A DNA stretch of 64,000 bases from Rhizobium subbaraonis (GTDB taxonomy: Bacteria > Pseudomonadota > Alphaproteobacteria > Rhizobiales > Rhizobiaceae). The stretch covers positions 183,234 through 247,233 of the forward strand of contig NZ_OBQD01000004.1 of assembly GCF_900220975.1 (NCBI RefSeq), in the 5' to 3' direction. Below, piece by piece: positions 28,963-38,340 of the stretch. How positions within the stretch are numbered: position 1 is the stretch's first letter; every line of letters begins with the position of its first letter. The notes beneath the pieces were generated by a model. That model saw nothing but the letters and a program-made list of their open reading frames with translations. It had not been told where the DNA came from and did not search any database. The translations under genes were made by a program, and so were the position numbers.

Positions 28963-29119
28963 GATTGGCCCTTTCTCTGTCGTGAATGTGGGCAGTGAAT
29001 GTGTTCATTACAAGGCTTTTGCAGTGGCCAGTGTGTCGCACCTCGCGCTGCCGCCAATCTGTCCTTGCCGGCGGGCCAATGTGCTTGCCCATCCGGCCGA
29101 ACCGGGGCAGAAAGGCGAC

Positions 29120-30031
29120 ATGAACACGCCGTTTCGCAATCATCCGCTGCGCCCGCGTCGATCGCTCCTGTCCGTCCCGGCGAGCAATGCCCGGGCGTTG
29201 GAAAAATCGTCCACGCTCGCATGCGACGGAATCATCTTCGATCTGGAGGATTCCGTTGCGCCCGAAAGCAAGGCGGCGGCGCGCGGGGCGCTGACGCGGC
29301 ATTTCGCCGACATCGACCGGGCTTCGCCCGTCGAACGCATCATCCGCATCAATTCGCTGTCCGGCAGCGACGGCCCTGCCGATCTCGAAGCGGTGCTTGC
29401 CTGCGGGCCGGACGCCGTGCTTCTGCCGAAAGTGTGCGAGCCGCAGGACGTGCTTGCCGTTGCCGACTGGTTCGCAGAGCAGGGGGCCGACGACAGCCCC
29501 CGGCTGTGGGCCATGATCGAGACTCCGTCGGCCGCGCTCAATCTGGCGGCGATCGCGGAGGCGGGGCGCACCAGCGGTGGCCGGCTCGACTGCCTCGTCG
29601 TCGGCCTTAACGATCTCAGGCTTGCGACCGGAATTGCCGACGTGCCTGGCAGGCCCTTCCTCGTGCCATTTCTGATGCAGGTTGTGGTTGCTGCGCGCGC
29701 TTCGGGGCTTGACGTGATCGACAGCGTCCACAACGGCTTTACCGACCTTGGAGCGTTCAGCGCGGAGTGCGAACAGGGCCGGCAGATGGGGTTCGACGGC
29801 AAGATGCTCATTCATCCCGCGCAGATCGAACCGGCAAACCGCGCCTACGGCGTTCAGGATGCGGCGGCAGACGAGGCCCGCGCCATTGTCTCAGCCTTCG
29901 CGCGGCCCGAAAATACCGGCAAGGGTGCGGTCAATCTCGACGGCCGCATGGTGGAACGCCTTCATCTCGACCAGGCCGAGCGCCTGCTTGCCAAGGTCGA
30001 ACTCATTGCAAGAAAAGAGAACCGCACATGA
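29120..30031 (+). CDS. HpcH/HpaI aldolase / CitE-like lyase
   Basis: A 303-residue CitE-like protein of the HpcH/HpaI aldolase superfamily, which cleaves or forms C-C bonds of CoA thioesters or 2-oxo acids using Mg2+. Start at ATG 29120, with AAAGGCG directly upstream. Family motifs: RSLLSVPASNARALEK, DLEDSVAPE (metal-binding Glu/Asp), LPKV and LVVGLNDL, and the C-terminal GFDGKMLIHPAQIE typical of CitE-like malyl/citramalyl-CoA lyases. No citrate lyase alpha or gamma subunit is nearby, so it acts alone; a citramalyl- or malyl-CoA lyase-type activity is likely. It overlaps the next gene by 4 bases. Confidence 0.85.
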   Translation: MNTPFRNHPLRPRRSLLSVPASNARALEKSSTLACDGIIFDLEDSVAPESKAAARGALTRHFADIDRASPVERIIRINSLSGSDGPADLEAVLACGPDAVLLPKVCEPQDVLAVADWFAEQGADDSPRLWAMIETPSAALNLAAIAEAGRTSGGRLDCLVVGLNDLRLATGIADVPGRPFLVPFLMQVVVAARASGLDVIDSVHNGFTDLGAFSAECEQGRQMGFDGKMLIHPAQIEPANRAYGVQDAAADEARAIVSAFARPENTGKGAVNLDGRMVERLHLDQAERLLAKVELIARKENRT

Positions 30032-30234
30032 AAGTCTATCGCTTCCTGACTGGCCCCGACGACGCCTCCTTCTGCCACAAGGTGACGCTGGCCTTGAACA
30101 AGGGCTGGTCGCTCCACGGCTCGCCGACCTATGCGTTCAACGCCGAAACGAAGCTGATGCAGTGTGGCCAGGCCGTGGTGAAGGAAGTGGAAGGCAAGGA
30201 GTACCATCCGGACATCAAGCTTTCGGAGCAGTGA
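30028..30234 (+). CDS. DUF1737 family small protein
   Basis: 68 residues beginning MKVYRFLTGPDDASFC and containing LNKGWSLHGSPTYAFN, the pattern of DUF1737; function unknown. The ATG at 30028 overlaps the lyase stop (ATGA), so it is co-translated with the CitE-like gene. It ends 24 bases before the convergent histidine kinase gene. Confidence 0.8.
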   Translation: MKVYRFLTGPDDASFCHKVTLALNKGWSLHGSPTYAFNAETKLMQCGQAVVKEVEGKEYHPDIKLSEQ

Positions 30235-30258
30235 CGGCCGGCAGTGACGGGGCGCGCT

Positions 30259-31605
30259 TCAACCGGTCTGCTGATCGAATTTGATCCGCGCTTCCATCCC
30301 GCCGGCATGTCCCTCCGGCGGCGAGACCAGCTCCAGGCGGGCGTTCATCTGGGCAAGCAACCGCTGGGCAATGGATATGCCCAATCCGGATCCTTCGGCT
30401 GTGGTCCGGCCCCGGCCGAAGCGTTTGCGGATCATTTCCAGCTCCCAATCGGCCAGCAGCGGACCGCCGTTGATGATGCGGACGGTTCCGTCCCGTTCCA
30501 GCCGCACGTCGATCGGAACATCGGGATCGCCGTGAACTAGGGCGTTTTCGATCAGGTTGCGAAGCGCGATGGCGAAGCCATCCTCGCTTGCTGGCTTGCG
30601 CAGCACGGCGCCTTCGGCGCGATGGAACTGCAGCCGTCCGGCGCCTTCCGGGTCGCGCTGGAAATCAAGGACGACGAGTTCCAGAACGCGGGCGAGATCG
30701 ACCGGTGTGCTGACGGCGCCGACGCCGGCCTCGGCGCGCGCTAGCTGCAACAGCTTCTCGGCGAGATGGCTGAGCTTGACGAGTGAGGCCTCGACCTGGC
30801 GGGCGCGCGCCTTCCTTGGGCCGCCCGGCAGTTCGTCGATCAGCACCTGGGTCTGCGCCAGCGCGCCGGCAATCGGCGTGCGCAGCTCATGGGCGCTGTT
30901 GGCGGTGAACTCCCGCTCGGCCTCCAGCGCAGCCTTCAGCCGGGTGAGGAGCAGGTTTACCGAGCGCACGATCGGCAGCAGTTCACGCGGCATGCCTTCG
31001 CGCGCAATCACCGCCAGATTGCCGCCGTCCTTGCTCGCAATGCTCTGCCTCAAGGCATCGATCGGTTTCAGCGTCCGCCGCACGATGTACCAGACGAGCG
31101 CAACGCTGGCAGGCACCAGCAGCAGAACGGGCAGGAACAGGGCCATCGAGCCTTCGACCAGCGCTTCGCGCCGGTTGGCCAGCGCATCCGCGACCTGCAG
31201 ATAGAGCTTTTCGCTGCCTTCGGTCGTGGCCGTGTAAAAGCGGTAGTCGGAACCGCGCCAGAAGCCGCGTCTAAGGGGAGCATCGAATCCGGCCTCCGGC
31301 GCATCGTGCGAACGCAGCAGCACGGCCCCCTTCTCGTCGCGCAGTTGGTAGATCAGGTATTCCTCGCCCGATGCCGGCACGACGCCTTCGAAGCGGAGGT
31401 TCGAGCCCGGTTCGTCGCCGCTCTCGACGTCGTCGACCACCAGGATCAGCAGCCGCTCGGCCGTTTCCTGCAGCGAGCTGTCGAAAACCTCGCCGAATTC
31501 CTCCTGCATGACCATCGCGCCAAGTGCGGCGGCGAGCAGCCAGAAGCCCGCCAGCGCCCCTGACAATGCCAGCGTCAGCCTTCGGGTAATGCTGCGTTCG
31601 CTCAT
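30259..31605 (-). CDS. Two-component sensor histidine kinase
   Basis: 448 residues from ATG 31605. A first membrane segment at about 10-35 (TLALSGALAGFWLLAAALG) and a second at about 150-175 (SMALFLPVLLLVPASVALVW) enclose a periplasmic sensor part of roughly 115 residues. HisKA has the phospho-acceptor in ANSAHELRTPIAGAL, and the ATPase domain has NLIENALVHG and GLGISIAQRLL. The start overlaps the regulator stop by 4 bases. Position behind eptA suggests it controls lipid A modification, like PmrB/QseC-type sensors; the signal is unknown. Confidence 0.92.
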   Translation of the reverse strand: MSERSITRRLTLALSGALAGFWLLAAALGAMVMQEEFGEVFDSSLQETAERLLILVVDDVESGDEPGSNLRFEGVVPASGEEYLIYQLRDEKGAVLLRSHDAPEAGFDAPLRRGFWRGSDYRFYTATTEGSEKLYLQVADALANRREALVEGSMALFLPVLLLVPASVALVWYIVRRTLKPIDALRQSIASKDGGNLAVIAREGMPRELLPIVRSVNLLLTRLKAALEAEREFTANSAHELRTPIAGALAQTQVLIDELPGGPRKARARQVEASLVKLSHLAEKLLQLARAEAGVGAVSTPVDLARVLELVVLDFQRDPEGAGRLQFHRAEGAVLRKPASEDGFAIALRNLIENALVHGDPDVPIDVRLERDGTVRIINGGPLLADWELEMIRKRFGRGRTTAEGSGLGISIAQRLLAQMNARLELVSPPEGHAGGMEARIKFDQQTG

Positions 31606-32264
31606 GCCTGCAGTCCGAGGCGGTAGCCGACGCCGCGGACGGTCAGAATATGGTCGTGCCCGAGCTTCTTGCGAACGCGACTGACATAGACCTCGACAGT
31701 GTTGCTTTCGATCTCGGAGCCGAAGGCATAGAGCGCTTCCTCGATCTGCCCTTTGGAGACGGTGGCACCCGGACGGGCCAGCAGGACGTCGAGGACGGCC
31801 CATTCCCGGCCCGAAAGGACGACCTCGCGGCCGTCTGCGACGATCCGCCGGTCTGCCGGGCCGATTTCCAGTGCGCCCAGCCGGATCACGGGCGAAGGAT
31901 TGCCTCCGTAGCGCCGCGCCACCGCAAGCATCCGCGCCGAAAGTTCGCCGAGGTTGAAGGGTTTGACGAGGTAGTCGTCGGCACCGCTGTTCAGTCCCTC
32001 GATGCGGTCTGAAATCTGGTCATGCGCGGTCAGGATGATGACGGGTGTATTGCTGCCAACCTTGCGCAGCGCCTTCAGAAAGGCGATGCCGCTGCCGTCG
32101 GGAAGGCGCAGGTCCAGCAGGATCAGCCCATAGTTGACCGCCTTTGCGGCCGCGCGTGCATCTTCGAGTTGCCGGATCCAGTCGACCGCATGGCCATTCG
32201 CTGCGACATGGTCCCGGACGGCTTCACCGAGAATTGCATCATCTTCGATCAAAAGTACGCGCAC
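31602..32264 (-). CDS. OmpR-family response regulator
   Basis: 220 residues. A GTG start at 32264 preceded by AGGAAGAGGG gives MRVLLIEDDAILGEAV, the standard opening of a receiver domain; the upstream frame is unsupported. The phospho-acceptor Asp is in LILLDLRLPDGSG and the conserved Lys in LVKPFNLGELSAR; a winged-helix DNA-binding domain follows (EVYVSRVRKKLG, LTVRGVGYRLG). It is 104 bases downstream of eptA and overlaps the kinase gene. Confidence 0.93.
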   Translation of the reverse strand: MRVLLIEDDAILGEAVRDHVAANGHAVDWIRQLEDARAAAKAVNYGLILLDLRLPDGSGIAFLKALRKVGSNTPVIILTAHDQISDRIEGLNSGADDYLVKPFNLGELSARMLAVARRYGGNPSPVIRLGALEIGPADRRIVADGREVVLSGREWAVLDVLLARPGATVSKGQIEEALYAFGSEIESNTVEVYVSRVRKKLGHDHILTVRGVGYRLGLQA

Positions 32265-32368
32265 GTCGCCCTCTTCCTGGAGCGCGCGCCAATTGCCGGC
32301 GCTTCCGGGGTCATCGTCACGATTTTCGTGGATGCAATCAAGTCGCCGCCCATCGCTTGGCATCGCGA

Positions 32369-34012
32369 TCAGGTTGAGGATGTGGAGCGGCACCGCGAAG
32401 TAACGTCCAGCGCGGGGGCGTAGACGCTTGTCCGGACAGACATCATGCCAAGAACAGTGTGAAAGAGATTGTCGTGCGAGGCGGGCTCGTTCGCCCGCTC
32501 CGTGAGACATGCAAGGTCGACTGCAGCGCGGTCCTCTTCTCCCAGCCAGAGAAGGAAGGGAATGTGTGTCTGCACATCGGGAGCGATGACGTACGGCGCG
32601 CCGTGCAGGTAGAGGCCGCTTTCGCCGAGCGATTCGCCGTGGTCCGACATGTAGAGCATCGAGCCGTCGATGCTGGCGTCGCGCCGCTTCAGCTCGTCGA
32701 TGATCGTTGCAAGCACGTGGTCGGTGAAGGCGATGGAGTTGTCGTAGGCGTTGACGATTTCATCCTGTGTGCAGTCACCGAGCTCCGCTGTGCGGCAATC
32801 GGGCGTGAAGCGACGATAGGTGTCGGGGTAGCGTTCGAAATAGGCAGGCCCGTGGCTGCCGAGCTGGTGTATGACGAGCACGCTGTCCCTCTTCACGCCG
32901 TCGAGCCACCTGCCCAGGCGATCGAGCAGGATCGCGTCCGTGCATTCGCCGTCCGCGCAGAATCGGGGGTCGGCGCTGTCGGGCATGAAATGATAGGTCA
33001 CGCGGTCGGCAATGCCCTTGCTGCCCGTGTTGTTGTCCCACCATTCGGCGTCGATGCCTGCATGAGAGAGTACATCCATGGGGTTCTCCGTCTCGAGCCC
33101 CTTGCGATGGGTGTAGGTTTCGCGCGTGTAGACGGAGAACATGCAGGGCAGGGACACCGCTGTCGCCGTACCGCAACTGGTCGCGAAGGGAAAATAGACG
33201 ACGTTGCGCGCCTCCAGCTCAGGATTGGTGGGGCGCCCGTAGCCGCCCAGCGAAAAGTTCTGTGCCCGCGCCGTTTCGCCGGCGACAACCACCAGGACGC
33301 GTGGCTTGCCGCCGGGCGGGGCCACGACGCGGGCATCCCTGCCCAACGGCTGGACGACGATGTTTTCCTCGCCGCTCGTGCGCGACACATAACGCACGCC
33401 GCTGACGATCGGGCCTACGGGGTTGAGGCTCGTCAGCCAGTCTCGATGTTCGCGGCTCGTGCTGATGATCACTTTCATCTGCGTCAGTGCCGCAATCGTC
33501 GCAACCAGCAGCAGCGGTACAACGAACATCAGGTTGCGCCGTGCCTTGGCGCGAAAGGGAAGGTGCTCCACCTTGACCCAGAGTATCAGCAGCGACGGCG
33601 CCACGCCGTACAGAAAGAGGTGCCAGACAAAGGCGGGCGTAATCAGGTTGCCCGCCTCCGCCTGCGTCGTCTCTGCCGCATTGCGAATCATGTCGACGCT
33701 GATGACGACCCCGAAGCGGTCCATGAACCAGGAGGCACCGGCGCTTGTCAGGACAAGGAAAATGAACAGCGGCTTCGTCACGAAGCGCATGGACAGGGCG
33801 ATGCAGACCGCAACGAGCAGAGCGGCAAGGCCAATGCCGAAGACCGCCGTGGGCTGAACGGTTCCGCTGAAATAGGTGGCAGTCTTCTGCCAGAAGCTGT
33901 GGTTTGCCGTTGTGAGGATAAAGCCCGCGACGAGGAAACTGAACGGCACGGCGCCGATGACCGGACGCCATCCTCTCGCAGAGGGAGCAAGATTGCCCTC
34001 AAAAGTCGCCAT
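32369..34012 (-). CDS. Lipid A phosphoethanolamine transferase (EptA family)
   Basis: Inner-membrane enzyme of 547 residues that moves phosphoethanolamine from phosphatidylethanolamine to lipid A or a similar acceptor, lowering negative charge and raising resistance to cationic peptides. Start ATG 34012 follows AGAGGAACGGG. Five membrane segments fill residues 15-180, then the periplasmic alkaline-phosphatase-like domain: Thr247 in GETARAQNFSLGGYGRPTNP is the nucleophile, and MSDHGESLGE holds zinc ligands. It heads the unit eptA-regulator-kinase. The acceptor in this organism is not known. Confidence 0.92.
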   Translation of the reverse strand: MATFEGNLAPSARGWRPVIGAVPFSFLVAGFILTTANHSFWQKTATYFSGTVQPTAVFGIGLAALLVAVCIALSMRFVTKPLFIFLVLTSAGASWFMDRFGVVISVDMIRNAAETTQAEAGNLITPAFVWHLFLYGVAPSLLILWVKVEHLPFRAKARRNLMFVVPLLLVATIAALTQMKVIISTSREHRDWLTSLNPVGPIVSGVRYVSRTSGEENIVVQPLGRDARVVAPPGGKPRVLVVVAGETARAQNFSLGGYGRPTNPELEARNVVYFPFATSCGTATAVSLPCMFSVYTRETYTHRKGLETENPMDVLSHAGIDAEWWDNNTGSKGIADRVTYHFMPDSADPRFCADGECTDAILLDRLGRWLDGVKRDSVLVIHQLGSHGPAYFERYPDTYRRFTPDCRTAELGDCTQDEIVNAYDNSIAFTDHVLATIIDELKRRDASIDGSMLYMSDHGESLGESGLYLHGAPYVIAPDVQTHIPFLLWLGEEDRAAVDLACLTERANEPASHDNLFHTVLGMMSVRTSVYAPALDVTSRCRSTSST

Positions 34013-34278
34013 TCCCGTTCCTCTCGATCCGTTTCGATCGCGGACCGGATGGTCTCGACCCGCGCCTGCATTGGGGCGTGGCCTGCCGCGACAGATATGA
34101 CAGCCGTTGCCGGGGCCCGACATTCGGAGGCGAAATCTGTAAGGGGAAGCTGACAGCAGCCTGAACGGCGACGGAGGGGCGTTCGCAGTTGCTAGGGCAG
34201 GAACGGAGCGATCCTGCACAAGGTCGTGTTGCAGCGCAAAAATGCCTTGATTGATCATTTCGTGGGCGGCGTGCGTGC

Positions 34279-34307
34279 TTGACTCGTTTTTGTGCGAATC
34301 CTATGGA
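34279..34307 (+). promoter_or_regulatory. Sigma70-like promoter of the BMP/amidase/CodA operon
   Basis: TTGACT (34279-34284) and TATGGA (34302-34307) are 17 bases apart, 39 bases upstream of the first start codon. Confidence 0.55.
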
Positions 34308-34314
34308 TTTTTAA

Positions 34315-34324
34315 ACCATTTGGT
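34315..34324 (+). promoter_or_regulatory. Short palindrome just after the promoter, possible operator
   Basis: ACCATTTGGT (ACCA-TT-TGGT) flanked by AA and CAAA sits between the -10 box and the ribosome site, where a repressor would act. TGGT/ACCA half-sites are common for GntR-type regulators, but no regulator gene is adjacent. Confidence 0.35.
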
Positions 34325-34345
34325 CAAAGTGAAGGGGAACGAAAC

Positions 34346-35332
34346 ATGACGAGCAGCCTCCTGATTAGACGCCGCACAGTTCTCGCCGGCGGCCTCGCTC
34401 TGAGCGCCAGCGCCTTCCTGCCGCAGGCGCGGGCGCAGGCGCCGCTCAAGGTCGCAGGCATCCATGCTTCCCCGGTCGAGAACGCCTGGAATTCGCGCCT
34501 GCACGAGGCGCTTCAGGCGGCTGCCAAGGATGGCGTGATCGAATACACCTTCTCCGAAGGGGTTTCCGGCACCGACTATCCCCGCGCGATGCGCGAATAT
34601 GCCGAACAGGGCAACAAGCTGATCGTCGGCGAATCCTACGCCGTCGAGCGCGAGGCGCGGCAGGTGGCTGCCGACTACCCCGACACGGCCTTCCTGATGG
34701 GATCCAGCGGCGATGCGGCCGGCGACAATTTCGGCGTTTTTGGCACCTGGAACCATGACGGCGCGTATTTGGCCGGCATGCTGGCCGGCAAGATGACGAA
34801 GTCGGGCGTCGTCGGCTCCGTCGGCGCGATCCCGATCCCCGAAGTCAACATGCTGATCAACGCCTTTGCAGCGGGTGTCAAGGAAGTGAACCCCGACGCC
34901 AAGCACCTCGTTTCCTTCATTGGCACGTTCTTCGATCCACCGAAGGCGCGCGAGGCGGGCCTTGCGCAGATCGACGCCGGTGCCGACATCCTGTTCGGCG
35001 AGCGTATTGGCACGGCCGATGCCGCCAAGGAACGCGGCATCAAGTCGGTCGGCTCGCTGCTCGACTATACGCCGCGCTATCCCGATACCGTCTTTGCCAA
35101 TGCCATGTGGTACTTCCGCCCGATCCTCAATGCGGCCGTCGCCGACGTCAACGCCGGCAAGCCGGTTGGCAAGAGCTACACCGCCTTCGGCCTGATGAAG
35201 GAAGGCGGCAGCGACATCGTCTTCGTCAAGGGCGTGGCACCGGCCGAGGCGGAAGCGGCGATGGAAGCGCGGCGCGCCGAGATCAAGGCCGGCACCTTCG
35301 AAGTGCCGATCATGATGGAAGAGCCGAAGTAA
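34346..35332 (+). CDS. BMP-family ABC transporter substrate-binding protein
   Basis: Periplasmic binding protein of the basic membrane protein (PnrA) family, which usually bind nucleosides or nucleobases. 328 residues from ATG 34346, with GAAGGGG upstream. A twin-arginine-like signal (RRRTVLAGGLALSASAF) is cut near ARAQA. The mature part has SEGVSGTDYPRAMREYAEQG, a family stretch. First gene of an operon with an amidase, an ATPase, two permeases and a deaminase. Confidence 0.92.
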   Translation: MTSSLLIRRRTVLAGGLALSASAFLPQARAQAPLKVAGIHASPVENAWNSRLHEALQAAAKDGVIEYTFSEGVSGTDYPRAMREYAEQGNKLIVGESYAVEREARQVAADYPDTAFLMGSSGDAAGDNFGVFGTWNHDGAYLAGMLAGKMTKSGVVGSVGAIPIPEVNMLINAFAAGVKEVNPDAKHLVSFIGTFFDPPKAREAGLAQIDAGADILFGERIGTADAAKERGIKSVGSLLDYTPRYPDTVFANAMWYFRPILNAAVADVNAGKPVGKSYTAFGLMKEGGSDIVFVKGVAPAEAEAAMEARRAEIKAGTFEVPIMMEEPK

Positions 35333-35344
35333 GCAGCGAAGCCC

Positions 35345-36781
35345 GTGCCCAGCGTCGAAAGCGAAACGACCGGGGATGCAACGGCTCTTGCCGGGGCGAT
35401 CGCAAGAGGTGCGCTTTCGGCAGGCCAGGCCATGGAAGCGGCAATCGCTGCCGCTTCCAGCCATGCCGGCCTTGGCGCGCTCTGCAGGTTGGAAACCGAC
35501 CAGGGCCGTGCCACAGCGGCAGCGCTCGAACAGGAGCGGATCGCCGATCCAAAGCGTTTCGCGGAGCGCCCTTTTGCCGGCGTGCCGACGCTGGCAAAGG
35601 ATCTCGGCGGCCCCTTCGCCGGCTTTCCCGTGCGCGCCGGGTCGCGCATGCTGGACGGCAGGCTCGATTCCACGATGGATTCGGATCTTGCGGGGCGCTT
35701 GCGTGATGCCGGCTTTGCCCTGTTCGGCCTGACCACCACCCCGGAATTCGGGCTGTCGCTGACAAGCGAACCGGTGTGCGGACCGGTTTGCCGCAACCCG
35801 CTCGATCCCGGGCGCACCGCCGGCGGCTCCTCGGGCGGTGCCGCGGCGGCGGTCGCGGCGGGGATCGTTTCGATCGCGCATGCCACCGACGCTGGCGGGT
35901 CGATCCGCGTGCCGGCGGCGTGCTGCGGCCTCGTCGGGCTGAAGCCGACGCGTGGCGCCATCCCCGGCGGGCCGCTTTTCGGCAACCATCTCGGCGGCAT
36001 CGTCGGCGAACTCGCCGTCTGCCGTTCGGTTCGTGACAGCAGGATGATCTTCGAGGCCGTGCGTGGCACGGCGAGAGGGCCTTTTGCCGACCCTGCCGAA
36101 GCTGCTCGCACCGCCGGTCCCTTGCGGGTGGGCGTGCTGGCGGAGACCGGCCCGGAGTTTCCGACCGATCCAGCGCGTAGCGGGGCTGTGCTCGAGGCTG
36201 CGGGCGCGCTCGAGAGAGCCGGCCACACACGCGTCGATCTCGACTGGTCAGACTTCGCTCCGCTGGTGTCCGCCTCATCGACCGCCTTTGCAGACATCAT
36301 TTCGGTCAACCTCGCCGTATTGGTCGACGCCCTGTCGCTCGATTCCGGTCGTGCCGAGCTGCTGACCGCCGCCTTCGTTGAAAGAGGGCGGAGGATATCG
36401 GCGGCTGCCCTCTGGACTTCGCTCGACGCCGCGGTGCATGTGAGCCACAAGACTTGGGCGCTTTTCGACAGCCTGGACTGCCTTTTGATGCCGATGCTCG
36501 CCACCGCTCCGCTGCCGATCGGATCCTTCCCGTCCGATCACGACGATACCGACCTGCACCTCAGGCGTATGACCGCGTTTGCGCCACTCGCCGGCCTTGC
36601 CAACATCTCCGGCTTTCCGGCATTGACCCTTCCCTTCGGCGCGGATACCGAAGGCCTTCCGCTGCCGGTCCAGCTGATGGGTCCGATGGGGGCGGAGGGG
36701 CTTCTCCTGTCGCTTGCCGCCCGCCTGGAGGCAGAAGGACGCTGGCAGCATCGCTTTCCCGTTTCGGGGCTTGCCGCATGA
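35345..36781 (+). CDS. Amidase (amidase signature family)
   Basis: Hydrolyses an amide bond by the Ser-cisSer-Lys triad: Lys85 (PTLAKDLGG), Ser162 (GGSSGG) and Ser186 (DAGGSIRVPAACCGLVGLKP), at the spacing seen in the family. GTG start at 35345, 478 residues. The substrate cannot be read from the sequence. Inside a nucleobase-type import operon it may open or trim an imported amide. It overlaps the ATPase gene by 4 bases. Confidence 0.9.
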   Translation: MPSVESETTGDATALAGAIARGALSAGQAMEAAIAAASSHAGLGALCRLETDQGRATAAALEQERIADPKRFAERPFAGVPTLAKDLGGPFAGFPVRAGSRMLDGRLDSTMDSDLAGRLRDAGFALFGLTTTPEFGLSLTSEPVCGPVCRNPLDPGRTAGGSSGGAAAAVAAGIVSIAHATDAGGSIRVPAACCGLVGLKPTRGAIPGGPLFGNHLGGIVGELAVCRSVRDSRMIFEAVRGTARGPFADPAEAARTAGPLRVGVLAETGPEFPTDPARSGAVLEAAGALERAGHTRVDLDWSDFAPLVSASSTAFADIISVNLAVLVDALSLDSGRAELLTAAFVERGRRISAAALWTSLDAAVHVSHKTWALFDSLDCLLMPMLATAPLPIGSFPSDHDDTDLHLRRMTAFAPLAGLANISGFPALTLPFGADTEGLPLPVQLMGPMGAEGLLLSLAARLEAEGRWQHRFPVSGLAA

Positions 36782-38340
36782 CCAACGACACCAGCGTCAC
36801 TCCCGTCCTTGAACTCTCGCACATCAGCAAGCGGTTCGGTCCGATCGTCGCCAATGACGACATCTCGATCTCGCTGAAGCGCGGCGAGCTGCTGGCGCTG
36901 CTCGGTGAGAACGGCGCCGGCAAGACGACGCTGATGAGCATCCTCTTCGGCCACTACACGCCGGACGGGGGCACGGTGCGCGTCGACGGCGTCGAGCTGC
37001 CGCACGGCCGTCCGCGCGCGGCCATTCAGGCAGGCGTGGGCATGGTGCACCAGCATTTTTCGCTTGCTCCGAACCTGACCGTGCTGGAAAACGTCATGAC
37101 CGGTACCGAGCCGCTCTGGTCGCTACGCTCGGGCACCGCCGCCGCCCGCCGCAAGCTTCTGGCGATCGCCGAGCGCTTTGGCCTCGGTGTTGATCCCGAC
37201 GCCCGCCTCGGGGATCTCTCCGTTGGCGAGCAGCAGCGCGTCGAAATCCTCAAGGCCCTCTACAACGACGCAAGGATCCTGATCCTCGACGAACCGACCG
37301 CCGTGCTGACCAATATCGAGGCGGAACGGCTGTTCAGCACCCTGCGCGAGATGGCGCGGCAGGGGCTGTCGCTCATATTCATCTCGCACAAGCTCGACGA
37401 GGTAATGGCGGCTGCGGACCGGATCGTCGTCCTGCGTGGCGGCAAGGTGGCAGCCGAGCGCAAGGCGTCCGAGACGAACAAGGCGGAGCTCGCCGAACTG
37501 ATGGTCGGCCACCGCGTCACACGGCCGAAGCGCGAGCCGACGACACCCGGAGAGACCGTGTTCGAAGCGTCCCGGCTGACCGTATCGAGTGGCGGCATCG
37601 AGCGGCTGAAGGAAATCGATTTCTTCCTGCGCGAGGGCGAGACGCTCGGCATCATCGGTGTTTCGGGTAACGGCCAGGCGTCATTGTCGCAACTGATGAG
37701 TGGGCTGGCAAAGCCCGCGACCGGCGAAATGCGGCTCTTCGGTGAGCCGGTCACGGCCCTCGACGTGCACGATCTCGTCGATGCGGGCATTGGCCGCATT
37801 CCCGAAGATCGTCACAGGCAGGGCGCCATCGGTGAGATGGCGATCTGGGAAAACGCGGTGCTGGAACGCATCCGCCAGCCGCTGTTTTCGCGCCGCGGCA
37901 TCGTGGACCGCTCCGCTGGCCAGGCCTTCGCCGCGACGATCATCGAGGAGTTCGACGTGCGCGGGGGTACGCCCGCAAGCCGCACCCGGCTTCTTTCCGG
38001 CGGCAACATGCAGAAGCTGATCCTCGGGCGGAACCTCTATCGCCGACCGCGCATCCTGATTGCCGCCCAGCCGACGCGCGGGCTGGACGAGGGGGCCGTG
38101 GCGGCTGTCCACGCGCGCATCCTCGAGGCAAGGAAGCAGGGCACCGCCGTACTGCTCATCTCCGAGGATCTCGATGAGGTGATCGGCCTCGCCGACCGTA
38201 TCCAGGCGATCGTCAAGGGCCGTCTGTCCGCCCCGATCGCCGCAGAACATGCCGATCCGCGCCGGCTCGGTTTGATGATGTCCGGGGACTGGACGTCCGG
38301 CGACGGCGTTTCCGGCGAAGGAAATTCCCATGCGCCTTGA
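36778..38340 (+). CDS. ABC transporter ATP-binding protein (BMP/sugar type, two domains)
   Basis: 520 residues with two fused nucleotide-binding domains. The first has Walker A GENGAGKT (43-50), signature LSVGEQQRVEI and Walker B ILILDEPTAVL. The second has a degenerate Walker A (GVSGNGQASL) but intact signature LSGGNMQKL, as usual for this group (RbsA/YufO-like). ATG 36778 overlaps the amidase stop. It powers import by the two following permeases. Confidence 0.95.
   Translation: MTNDTSVTPVLELSHISKRFGPIVANDDISISLKRGELLALLGENGAGKTTLMSILFGHYTPDGGTVRVDGVELPHGRPRAAIQAGVGMVHQHFSLAPNLTVLENVMTGTEPLWSLRSGTAAARRKLLAIAERFGLGVDPDARLGDLSVGEQQRVEILKALYNDARILILDEPTAVLTNIEAERLFSTLREMARQGLSLIFISHKLDEVMAAADRIVVLRGGKVAAERKASETNKAELAELMVGHRVTRPKREPTTPGETVFEASRLTVSSGGIERLKEIDFFLREGETLGIIGVSGNGQASLSQLMSGLAKPATGEMRLFGEPVTALDVHDLVDAGIGRIPEDRHRQGAIGEMAIWENAVLERIRQPLFSRRGIVDRSAGQAFAATIIEEFDVRGGTPASRTRLLSGGNMQKLILGRNLYRRPRILIAAQPTRGLDEGAVAAVHARILEARKQGTAVLLISEDLDEVIGLADRIQAIVKGRLSAPIAAEHADPRRLGLMMSGDWTSGDGVSGEGNSHAP

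Larger units (their letters stand above)
34013..34345. other. Intergenic region between eptA and the BMP operon
   Basis: 333 bases separating divergent transcripts. It carries a recognisable promoter toward the BMP operon near its right end (34279-34307) and a small palindrome (34315-34324). No promoter for eptA is obvious by eye, and no gene is seen. Confidence 0.6.
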
